Of a stretch of DNA of 64,000 nt, positions 1-9,923 are shown in pieces (the first letter of the stretch is position 1; each line of letters starts with the position of its first letter). Under the pieces are notes generated by a model. It made no database searches, was not told the DNA's origin, and saw nothing but the letters and a program-made list of their open reading frames with translations. This stretch comes from Tremella fuciformis (taxonomy: Eukaryota > Basidiomycota > Tremellomycetes > Tremellales > Tremellaceae). The position numbers and the translations under genes were made by a program. The DNA lies in NCBI GenBank assembly GCA_032768795.1, contig CP136490.1:4836001-4900000 (forward strand), read 5' to 3'.

Positions 1-711
1 CTTCCTCGAGCGATGGCAGGAGAATTTCGAAGACGGTCGCAGTTGAACCGGTCCGTCGGCAGAGGAGTTTGGCGATCAAAACGCTCCTGAAATTGGTGTA
101 CGTGCTGAGTGAAAGGTCTTCCAGGAGATGGTGCAGTAGTTCTGGGGACAATGACGCCTCGGGCATACGATCAATGACACATAAAGCGGCAGCGAGATCC
201 GCTTTATTCCTCAATCCGTTTCTGCCCAACCAGCTGAAAAAGGGGACCAAGAAATTCTGCTCCTGCGACGAGCCTGTCGATGGGGGAGGAAGCGCCGCTG
301 AAAGATGGCCAATCGCTGACAGCGCTTCGCTCGATCTAGCTGTATGAGCTTTGGAGCTGGACCCCAATTGAGTGAGAATCTTGCTGATAACTGAACCCTC
401 GGGTCGGAAGGCCGGAACGAGTTGCTGGTACACATCATCGACCAGAGTCGCATCGTTCCCGAAAGTTGACACATATCGAGCAGTCGTAGCTAGCAAACTG
501 AGCCACTCGAGCGTTTTCTGGCTGTCTATTTCGTGTGCGTTCACCAGCTCGTCGAATGCAAACTTGTGTAAAGCCCTGCGAATGTGAGCTCTGGGCAGAT
601 GATGCAGAAAAGTGCGGCTCACTGGTCCGGCGCGCCGGTCTGCACCGCGGTCAGCAACTGCCTACGCAGTGCCTTGATGCTGTCTGCGTCGCCGGACGCT
701 CGCGAGCTCAT
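1..711 (-). CDS. Unrecognised protein, 3' end beyond the window
   Basis: Two exons are visible: 623-711, then 575 down to position 1, still open at the edge. The 47-nt intron at 576-622 has GTGAGC and GCAG ends. The ATG at 711 opens MSSRASGDAD. The visible part is about 221 residues, helix-rich and leucine-rich, with no signal peptide, membrane segment or motif I can name. Repeated short helices suggest a helical-repeat scaffold, but that is only an impression. It is divergent from NPC1, with about 200 bp between the two proposed starts. The reading frame and intron are well supported; the function is unknown and the C-terminus is missing. Confidence 0.6.
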
Positions 712-913
712 CAAGATGGTCAAATGCAGACTCGAAGTCGAAATTTCAGTACCAACACCGGCAACATCTCGGCAGATCATTCCGTCGTCATTCCCGGTTA
801 TCGGCCGGTCACTGTGTCATGGGACGACAACCCTTCGCCTGCGTGTTGCCACTTGCCTTTACATCTCATTCTGTTCTCTTCAAACGGACATTTGGATCAC
901 GAATGGATCGAGC

Positions 914-3900
914 ATGACACAGAGCCGACGCCGTGATGAACCGCCTCGGCGCGGTCCAGGCGTCTGTGCGATGCGAGGGAGCTGTGGGAGGACCAGCATC
1001 TTCGGAGCGGACCTCCCCTGTCCGGATGATGGGGACGCGACAGCGGTATGTGGGACCGCCTTCACGGCGCCTGGCACTGCTGATACTGCAAGCCAAGTAA
1101 TGAGCTCGTCGAGCTCATGCGCGATGTTTGTGGTCCTGCCTACGAGCCGCCATCAGCTGTATGTTGCACTCAGGAGCAGTTGTCAACGCTGGGAGACCGA
1201 TTGCAACAAGCTGCGCCCCTCATTGCCTCGTGCCCCGCTTGCATCAACAACTTCCGTTCCTTCTACTGTGACTTCACTTGCTCCCCGGACCAATCGACTT
1301 TTCTATCCGTTCTTGACACACAAAAGACCACCGAAGGGAAACAGGCAGTCAAAGACGTCGACTACGAAGTCAGCTCCGCCTTCAAGCAGGGATTCTTCGA
1401 TTCCTGCAAGGATGTGCAGTTCGGAGCCACCAATGGTTTCGCTATGGATCTCATCGGCGGCGGAGCCAAGAATGCTTCGTCGTTCTTGCAGTACATGGGG
1501 GACGTACGCCCGGGTCTTGGTTCCCCCTTCCAAATCAATTTCCCCGACAATGATGATAGTCAATACAGGCGGCAACCGCTAAAATGTTCAGACGAAGGCA
1601 TCGAATCCCGATGCGCATGCGCAGATTGTCCTTCAATATGTCCCACGCTCCCCTACGTCGCGCCTCCCTCTGCTTCGCATTGCCGAGTCGGATCGGTCAC
1701 TTGCCTGACATTCTCGCTCCTTATCGTGTACTCTGTTGCAATATTACTTGGACTGCTATTTTTCTCCTGGAAACAGGCTCTACGACACCGACAGAGACGA
1801 TATGAACGCTTGGCCTTGGTCGACCCTCCTCTGTCACCCTCGACTTCGGGGCCCAACAACGGGTTGGACGGTTTGGTCGGACGAGGAGATGATTCCGAAT
1901 CTGGCCCCAGCGGCTCGCTGCACTTCCGACTTGGTCGCGGAGCCAGTCTGTTGGACCCAATGGAGCACTTGCAGCCTAAACAGAACAAGATCAACGCGAG
2001 TCTTCGACGGTTCTTTTATCGGCTGGGTCTTTTCTGTGCAACCCGACCAACGGAGACATTTGCCTTGGCTGCTGTGGTGATAGCCGCTTTGAATATCGGC
2101 TGGCGATTCTTTGCCGTGGAGACCGACCCCGTCAGATTATGGGTTGCGCCATCAAGCGAATCCGCAACTCAGAAACACTACTTTGACGACCACTTCGGGC
2201 CGTTTTACAGGGACGAGCAGATCTTCATCACCTCGAAAGACGGCGCTTCACCGATGACCTACGAGACCTTGGACTGGTGGCTTGGGGTAGAAAATCAGAT
2301 TGCTGAATTACGATCGCCAAATGGCTTCGGTCTTTCGGATGTGTGCTTCGCACCTGCCGGTCGCGGGTCTGCCTGCGTGGTACAGTCTATCTCCGCCTGG
2401 CTCGGGGATGATATGGGAGCATGGGGAGAGGACTGGAGAGACAGAGTCTCTGACTGCGCTGCTCGGCCAGGCGAATGTCTACCGCCCTTCGGCCAGCCGA
2501 TCGAACCTCGCTTGGTCCTGGGAGGAGCCAATGGAGATTGGCTTCATGCCAAAGCCCTCGTCATCACCTATGTCGTCGATAACTTCAATGACGATCGTGT
2601 GGCACCTGCAGAGGAATGGGAGAGAACTCTACGAGACTACCTTCGTGATCTATCGCACGAAGACCTCAAGATAACCTACTCGACCGGTGTCAGTCTGGAA
2701 GAGGAACTCAATAAATCTACCAACACCGACGTCAAGATCGTTGTCCTGTCTTACCTTGTCATGTTTCTCTACGTCTCTTTGACACTTGGTGGCGGTCTGC
2801 CTCCGTCGGTCATCCGATCATTCTTCGCCACCATCTATCGCGTCTTCTTTCGCTTGGCGATCCTGTTGCGACTCACCAAAGCGGAGCCGCCTTCACCTTT
2901 GCAGACACCCGCATTTTCAGCAGTCCCGACTTTTCTCTCGGTCAACTCGAAATTCTCTTTGGGTCTTTTCGGCATTTGCATCGTCCTTATCGCAGTGTCG
3001 TCATCGGTAGGACTATTCTCCTTACTTGGTGTGAGAGTCACTCTCATCATCGCGGAGGTGATACCTTTCCTCGTGCTCGCTGTGGGCGTCGACAACGTGT
3101 TCATACTGGTCCATGAACTTGATCGACAGAATGCGTTGCATGCTACAACAGAAGACGAATCAATACACTCGGAGCACCCTAGCCACATCGCCACCTTGCC
3201 TCCAGAAGAGCGAGTGGCAAGAGCCGTCGCACGCATGGGCCCAAGTATTCTCCTCAGTTCCGTCACTGAGACTGTCGCCTTTGCTCTTGGTGCTCTTGTC
3301 GGTATGCCTGCGGTCCGCAATTTCGCCATTTATGCCGCGGGCAGTGTATTTCTGGGAGCAGTCATGCAGGTGACGGTATTTGTCAGCGCGATGGCTTTGG
3401 ATCTACGACGAGCCGAGGCGAGCTCGTTGCCCGCTGTATGACATTCTTGCTGATTAGCAGGGGATGCGAATGGACTGCTTCCCTTGCATAAGGCTGCGCC
3501 CGCCCATAGGACTATACGATCGCAACGCGCCTCAGGGAGAAGGAGTGATCGCAAAATTCATCCGCAGAGTCTATGCCCCGGTGCTTCTTCGACAAGAGGT
3601 CAAAGAGGTCGTCCTCGCTGCATTCGGCGGCATCTTTCTCGTATCTATCATCGGCATCCAGCACATCACATACGGTCTCGATCAGCGGCTCGCCCTACCA
3701 CAGGAATCGCATCTGGTACCATACTTCAACGACCTTGATGATTACTTTGACTTCGGGCCGCCGGTATACTTTGTCGCTCGAGGCAACCATCCGGAAACTC
3801 GTGACGGCCAGCAAGAGATGTGTGGGCGATTCACTACTTGCTTTGAGCTCAGTGTCGCAAACTCGCTGGAGGCGGAGCGTAAACGACCCGAGAGCAGCTT

Positions 3901-5088
3901 CTTGGCCACCCCTCCTGCCGCTTGGATCGACGACTTCCTGCAATGGACGAATCCCACGTTTGAGTCGTGTTGTCGAGTACGCAAGGCGGACCCAAGCGTT
4001 TTCTGCGGCCCGCATGACTCTGAAAGAGCTTGTCGCCCCTGCTTCCAGGGTCAGGATTGGGACAGCACCATGAATGGACTGCCCGAGGGAGGTGACTTTA
4101 TGCGTTACCTTCAGCAATGGCTCGTTTCGCCAGCCAATGAAGATTGCCCGCTCGGCGGCCAAGCGGCTTACGGCGCAGCCCTATCTCTCGCCGTGGACAA
4201 CACGACCGTGACAGCCTCGCATTTCAGGACTTATCACACGCCCCTGAAAGCGCAGGAAGACTACATCGATGCTCTGGCTGCAGCCAGACGCATCTCGCAT
4301 GACATCACCCGTCGCACAGGCGTTCAAGTCTTCCCGTACTCCATCTTCTACGTCTTCTTCGACCAGTATGGCCATATAGCATCGACGGCCCTCGAACTGC
4401 TGAGTGTCGCTCTGGCCGCTATCTTCGTCATCACCTCGGTCCTCCTCGGCAGCTGGCGCACCGGTGGGGTCGTCACATTCACCTGTTTCCTCGCCACCAC
4501 GACGGTGACCGGCGTGATGGGGTTCTGGAGCGTGAGCTTGAACGCCATCTCGCTAGTCAACCTCGTCATCAGTGTCGGTATAGCCGTCGAATTCTGCAGT
4601 CACGTCGCCAGAGCCTTCATGGGCGCCGGAACAGGTCTGCCGTATGAGAAGGAGGGCAAGCGAGAAAAAGACGAGAGAGCTTTCACTGCCCTCGTAGATG
4701 TCGGACCCTCGGTGAGTTCCCCCTTGGCGCAGGTTTTCCATGGTTCACCGCTAATGACAGGTCTTCTCCGGCATCACGCTGACCAAACTCATCGGGATCT
4801 CCGTGCTTGCGCTCACTCGCTCCAAGCTGCTCGAGACGTACTACTTTCGCATGTGGCTCTCGCTCATCCTCTCTGGGGCGGCGCACGGCTTGATCCTGCT
4901 GCCCGTCTTACTCAGCTATCTTGGCGGGCCGGGATACAGCCTTGAGGACACAGACGAAGAATGGGTGACGAGCCAGATGCGTCGACCGTGAGCATCACCA
5001 GCTGTGTAAATGGGTGTCGCTGATGAGTAGGATGGACTACGAGTATGCCCCCTTCGCCGACACGGACTCTATCATCTCGGATAGCTAG
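914..5088 (+). CDS. NPC1: NPC1/Ncr1-type sterol transporter
   Basis: Polytopic protein that moves sterol out of the vacuole/lysosome lumen. Exons: 914-1045, 1093-3435, 3461-4711, 4761-4987, 5031-5088 (1336 aa, in frame). The Cys-rich N-terminal domain is clear ([14 protein letters not shown], then [14 protein letters not shown] and [10 protein letters not shown]). It is followed by a transmembrane segment near residue 270, a luminal loop, a sterol-sensing domain of several helices at about 585-760, a second Cys-rich luminal loop (CRPCF region) and a C-terminal helix bundle. The intron at 3436-3460 is only 25 nt, yet the join restores RRAEAS...MDCFPC, typical of the family. The ATG at 914 gives no signal peptide, which is odd for a luminal N-domain, so the true start is probably in an upstream exon I could not fix. 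It converges on NDK, with 92 bp between stops. Confidence 0.93.
3436..3460 (+). other. Ultra-short 25-nt intron in NPC1
   Basis: The segment begins GTATGA and ends TTAGCAG, with a GCTGATT branch-like motif inside. Its length is not a multiple of three. Removing it joins the two NPC1 frames at a conserved place (phase 0). Without removal the upstream frame stops at the TGA at 3439-3441. No longer GT-AG alternative keeps the family sequence. Confidence 0.7.
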
Positions 5089-5180
5089 CGAGAATGCGCA
5101 CCAGTCGTGGAGTGAATGCACATGCATCGTTGTCAAGTGAAATGCGCGGTTTGTGGCTGCTAGAAGAAGTAAATGGGCAT

Positions 5181-6099
5181 CTAAGGCTCGTAGATCCAGG
5201 CCTGAGCGGCGAGCTTGTACTGCTGGATGCCCCTGCAAGTCAGAGATCAAGTCAAGAAGTGGCGGAGTGGGGACTTACTCGGGGAACCACAGCTTGATCT
5301 CCTTCTGGCCGTTCTCGACCGAGTCCGAGCCGTGGCCTATGTGTCAGCTATATACCAGACGTTACTTGTACAGCTCACAGACGTTCATGCCAACCTGAAG
5401 GGCGTAGTCGCCACGGATGGTGCCTGAGGGTCAGCTCAGCCACAACCCGATGTGGTGTCAGCTGACCGGGCGCCGAGGCGAGCGGGTTGGTCGCGCCCAA
5501 CATGGCACGGCCGGTCTTGACGGCGTCAAGGCCCTCCCAGACCATGCAGACAACGGGGCCAGAGGCCAATGATGATCAGCTTTGACACAACGTCAACTGT
5601 CCAGCTGACTGTAGTCGACGAGACGGGGGAAGAAGGGCTTGTCCGACAGGTCGGCGTAGTGCTTCTCGAGGTGGGCCTGCGCGTCAGCGCCCGCTTTTGG
5701 ACGACTTGAGAGGGGGGCTCGCCTTGCCGGGCTGGTCCATCTTGAGGGCGATCAGCTTGAAGCCGCGCTTCTCGAAACGGGCGATGATCTCGCCGACGAG
5801 GCTGGACGTGAGCTAGGTTCTCAGGGGCCCAATTCGTAGCTCACCCTCGCTGGACGCCGTCAGGCCTGTTGTAGGCGAACAATGGAGAATCGAGTCATGA
5901 GAAGGGACGAGGCAGGTATTCGCAGAGTCGGAGTGGTCGTAGGGGAAGATACGCGTCAGCTGTACATCTCGTCGTCTGGCAGGCGGTCCGAGCTGGTACA
6001 CGGACAAACGTGCGCAGCTCTCTTGCAGCGGGTGCGGGATGATGCGACATGAGCTGAGACTCACTTGACCATGATGTAGGTCTGCTCGGTGGTGGACAT
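5181..6099 (-). CDS. NDK1: Nucleoside diphosphate kinase
   Basis: Transfers the gamma-phosphate from NTPs to NDPs through a phospho-histidine. Eight exons: 6065-6099, 5845-5865, 5723-5801, 5610-5676, 5467-5568, 5379-5423, 5279-5336, 5181-5232. They total 459 nt, 152 aa, the usual family length. Motifs: MVKPDGVQRG near the start, [20 protein letters not shown], and the active-site NVCHGSDS with the histidine at residue 118, the canonical number. The intron at 5677-5722 is GC-AG. The intron at 5569-5609 must end in AT rather than AG to give the expected YMASGPV. A 21-nt microexon lies between introns of 199 and 43 nt. The product is cytosolic and housekeeping. Splicing is supported by the match along the whole family. 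Confidence 0.95.
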
Positions 6100-6583
6100 G
6101 GTGATTGCTAGCTGTGCGGGTGAGTTGAATGGAGCAGAATGAAGTGTGGATGCTGGAATGGAATGGAGCGTCGACAATTCAGAAACCTTTCTATCGTTGG
6201 CTCACCTCCACCGGAAAGACAGGGCTCGGCGATTCTCGGACTTATACCGTGAGATAGTGGCGGCGATCACTTTCGGGCCCCACTCTCGTCGAAGACGCTT
6301 AGCGAAGGGAGATTGCTTCCAGCATCAGCTGCTGCTGTGACTCCACCGCGTCAACAAGCGCTCCTGCGGCGACATCGCTTGAGCACTCACATGTGAGCTT
6401 CTCTCCACGAAGGAGTCCTCCACCTGCCGCCCCATGAGCAAGCGGCGGTCCTCATAAACCCTGGCACGAACCTCAGACAGGCGCGAACGACCAGCATAAC
6501 GACCGTATACGAATACTTAGCCCCGCAGACCTTATTGTTACCCAGTCGACGAACCTTTCCCCCACCATAAGACTGTACAGGCC
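6100..6583. other. Divergent intergenic region
   Basis: Between the starts of NDK and the small membrane-protein gene. No coding exon was found. It presumably holds both promoters, but I cannot name a specific site. Confidence 0.5.
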
Positions 6584-6910
6584 ATGTCGGTCACCTTTGC
6601 CAAGGACACTACCGGCCCAACTCGAGAAGCCGCCCCGCAGGAGGATACCTTCACCTCGCCCCAGGCCGCCAGCTCCGACGCCGTTGCTCAGCCTAACGCC
6701 CTACACCTGTACGCAGGCGATCAGCCCCCGCCATCAGACCCCGAGAGACAGCCTTTGATCGCTACGAGGGAGCTCAATCGACGTCGAACATGGCTGCCCA
6801 TCGTCGTTTGCATCCTACTCCTGGGCGTCTTTGGCGTGGTTCTTGGCTTTGGCGGATGGCGCCTGGGTAGCGGGGAAGGGTCTGGCAGGTGGCCTGGCGG
6901 GCCGCAGTGA
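6584..6910 (+). CDS. Small single-pass membrane protein
   Basis: Open frame of 108 aa starting at an ATG. It has a Pro/Ala-rich polar N-terminus of about 68 residues, a basic NRRR stop-transfer flank, then one hydrophobic segment (WLPIVVCILLLGVFGVVLGF, about residues 70-89). Unspliced it ends soon after in a Gly-rich tail. If a GT-AG intron at 6867-6907 is used, the C-terminus becomes a helical tail and the stop moves to 7008 (127 aa, in frame). In this intron-dense genome that alternative is as likely. The family is not recognised. It sits upstream of and on the same strand as BCKDHA. Confidence 0.5.
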   Translation: MSVTFAKDTTGPTREAAPQEDTFTSPQAASSDAVAQPNALHLYAGDQPPPSDPERQPLIATRELNRRRTWLPIVVCILLLGVFGVVLGFGGWRLGSGEGSGRWPGGPQ

Positions 6911-7307
6911 ATCCTCGAGCGCTATCCGGGCTGGAGCAACTGCGTTGTGCCGCCGCTTTGGCTGGATGGGACGGATTGGCGGCAAGACTGACACGACTCC
7001 ACGATTGATGCACGATGAGTGAGGATCTCAGTAGACCTCTATGTAGTGTACATACAGACTAGACGTGCTTGTTGTTCATATCAGTTGTCTTTCGTGTGCT
7101 ATGCTATGCACTGTCGCATCTATGCCTACATGCTGCCATGGCACCGGATCTTTGTCGCGCTTGTCCGCCGCTCGGACCTCGGCGCGACTTTACCGGAGCT
7201 TGTCCACTTGCGATGGCCGTGACACACCATAGTCAGTCACCTGTAGTTCATTCCTCTTTCAACCACCTTATCGTCGGTGCCTACGGTACACCAGAGCACT
7301 CAGCACG

Positions 7308-9303
7308 ATGCTAGCGGGCCCCTCTCGTGTCGCCGCTCGTCGAGCACCACTCTGTGCCGCGCCCAGCATACCCATTCGCAGCCTGGTACGCGTTTCCCGT
7401 CAGCCACGGAGCATGCGCAGGCGCTGATGACCTTGCGCAGATCACCGGCCCACCGCCCAACGTCCCGACCAAGCACTATCAGACACCGACGTCGACACCT
7501 CTGCCGCATCCCACGCCCCTATCGGCCGACTCGCAGATTACGCCGACGCCCGAGCCGCTGCCGCCGCCACCGACGAGTGGCGATGGCAAGCCGTTGTATG
7601 TTCCAGGTAGCCAGGCGGAGCGCCAGGCGCGTCTGGGGAGGATGAGCAGTCCGCTCAGGAGAGGCACGCATGAGAGTTGGTGGAGCAGGGAGATGGGCTG
7701 GTTCAACGCCGTGGCCAAGGTGCGCCACATGCGACTGACGACAGTCTTCGTGAGATTGTGTTGACAGGCAGACCATCCCTACTTATCGCGTCTTGGACGA
7801 AGAGGGTCATCCTGTCAAAGATGCCATCCTGCCAGATGTAGGTCATTGTGCCTTTTCCAGCTGCCACTTACACCCAGATCCAAAAGGACGAGGCCCTAGC
7901 TATGTGGGCACGATATAACAGCATATTCCACAAAGCTGACCATAGGTATCGCACCATGACGCTCATCCCGATCGTCGACAACGTCTTGTATCAATCCCAG
8001 CGCCAAGGACGGATCTCCTTCTACATGCAGTGCGCGGGAGAGGAGGCAGCTGTCGTCGGCTCTGCGGCTGCCATGCGCGCGCACGACGAGATCTTCGGGC
8101 AATATGTGAGTCTGCCATCTTGGTCGAGTGCTCGGCTGAAAGTTCAAGAGGGAGAGTGCTGCCCTTCTCTATCGAGGCTTCTCGCTCAACGCACTCATGG
8201 CTCAATGTTTCGGCAACGTCGAAGATCTTGGCAGCAAAGGCAGGATGATGCCCGTGCACTACTCGTCCCCCGAACTTGGCTTTCATACAATCACCAGTCC
8301 ACTGGCGACACAGTGAGCACCGCTTGTTGTTGCTGTCCGGCGGAGCTGAGGCCAGAATGCCACAAGCGGCCGGCGCGGCATATGCTCTGAAGCTCGACGA
8401 TGAGCGGCAAGGTGACTGTGTCATCTGCTACTTTGGGGATGGTAAGTGTCTCGCTTCAATGGACGAGAATTCGCTGAAATAGTAGGTGCTGCCAGTGAGG
8501 GCGACTTCCATGCAGCCTTGGGCATGAACTCGGTCCTCGGCGGGCCGTGCATCTGGTTCTGTCGCAACAATGGGTAGGTCCTGATACCAATCGCGGTCTT
8601 AGCCAACGGAGCAGCTTTGCTATCTCCACCCCGATCATCGATCAATATGCCGGCGATGGTATTGCTGCAAGAGGGCCGGCATATGGTCTGGACACTATCC
8701 GTGTGGACGGCAATGATGCGCTTGCTGTGCTGTCGGCAGTCCGCGAGGCTCGCAGGAGAGCTGTCGAGGGGAAGAAAGGTGTTTTGGTGGAAGCTATGAC
8801 GTACCGTGTGGGACACCACTCGACCAGTGATGATTCGAGCAAGTATCGCCCAATAGAGGAAGTGCAAGAGTGGTCGGTAGTTGGTCAGTCGATCAGTCCC
8901 CCGCACTCCGTCTGCTGATCGCAAGACAATCCCATCCATCGTTTCCGCGCATATCTAGTTGCTCGAGGGTGGTGGTCGGAAGGGGAAGAGAAAGCCTTGC
9001 TGGCCAAGAACAAGCAGGACGTGCTCAAGGCATTCGGGCGTGCGGAGAAGCTGCCCAAGCCAAAGTTGACCGAGATGTTCAATGACGTCTGGGCTGTCCC
9101 GAAAGGGGAAGAGGTGCCGGCTGTCATTGTGAGCAAATTTCTCCGTCAGCTGGGAAGGCGCTGAATTGCAGATGGAGCAGCGTGCCGAGCTGGGCCGATT
9201 GTTGAAGAAATACGGCGACGTCTGGGAGCCTTGGAGGAAAGAGCGGAAACGCTTTGTCGAGGAGGGCGAGGACGTCATGGACTGCGATGGCCGCGGCTCG
9301 TGA
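7308..9303 (+). CDS. BCKDHA: Branched-chain 2-oxoacid dehydrogenase E1 alpha subunit
   Basis: Mitochondrial ThDP-dependent subunit that decarboxylates the keto acids of Leu, Ile and Val. Eleven exons: 7308-7385, 7441-7719, 7772-7837, 7878-7903, 7946-8105, 8149-8312, 8356-8441, 8486-8573, 8615-8883, 8926-9128, 9172-9303 (516 aa, in frame). The Arg/Ser/Ala-rich N-terminus fits mitochondrial import. It is followed by a Pro-rich linker, then [12 protein letters not shown], the ThDP motif from GDGAASEGD to RNNG, and [17 protein letters not shown], the loop phosphorylated in mammalian homologues. The 42-nt intron at 7904-7945 is in frame and stop-free. The intron at 8884-8925 uses a GTCAGT donor. 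Its stop is 90 bp from the convergent small gene. Confidence 0.94.
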
Positions 9304-9393
9304 GTGGTCTGTAACGGACGTTGAAGCCTTGTCAGCCAATGTTGTATTCATGCATGTTGTCTTTGCAGCACTTCGGTCCTTCTGGCAAGGCAA

Positions 9394-9627
9394 TCAAGTC
9401 TCGGTAGGGAGGTTGGACATGCCCTTCTCCTCCATCTGTCGGATCAGAGCAAATCTTGCGCGGCGCGAAACCCGCACCTTCTTGGCAGTCTCTTCGGCAT
9501 CAGGCTCGGCGGCTTTGGCCTCTTCGGTGATCTGCTCAGCCGGGACAACCGTCTCTGCTCGTCAGCCGTTTTCCACCTCAAAGGGCGTTGAGAAAGACTG
9601 ACCGTCTTTCTTCTGCTCGGCAGACAT
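9394..9627 (-). CDS. 61-aa acidic/basic hypothetical protein
   Basis: Two exons (9603-9627 and 9394-9554) are joined over a 48-nt GTCAGT...GCAG intron into 61 codons. The protein has an acidic Glu/Ala-rich first half and a basic helical second half (VRVSRRARFALIRQMEEKG). No signal peptide or membrane segment is seen. Upstream in-frame sequence could add a basic N-terminal extension through another intron, but no donor fits the phase cleanly, so I start at the ATG at 9627. Family unknown. Its size and composition suggest a small assembly or inhibitor protein, which is a guess. Confidence 0.55.
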
Positions 9628-9923
9628 GTCTGACACGGTATGCGGTGCTCGGACGAATGTAGGTAATCTCGATTGTCGTGCTACAACTCGACGTACCGCG
9701 TACATGTATTGTCGTGATACAGATGAAAGCGAATTCTTGGCAGTCACCATCCGCCTCGCGATCGACATTGCGTCATCCCAGACTCCTCGTACCTGATTCG
9801 GATCGACAGCCGATTAACCGGGCGAGTCGCGTGTGATTTGTTCGAAAAGTATGTTCGATCAATCCTCGTCCTCGTCCTCGTCCTCGTCCGTCGTTTGTAT
9901 GTAGCCCCGCCCCGCGCCCCGAG

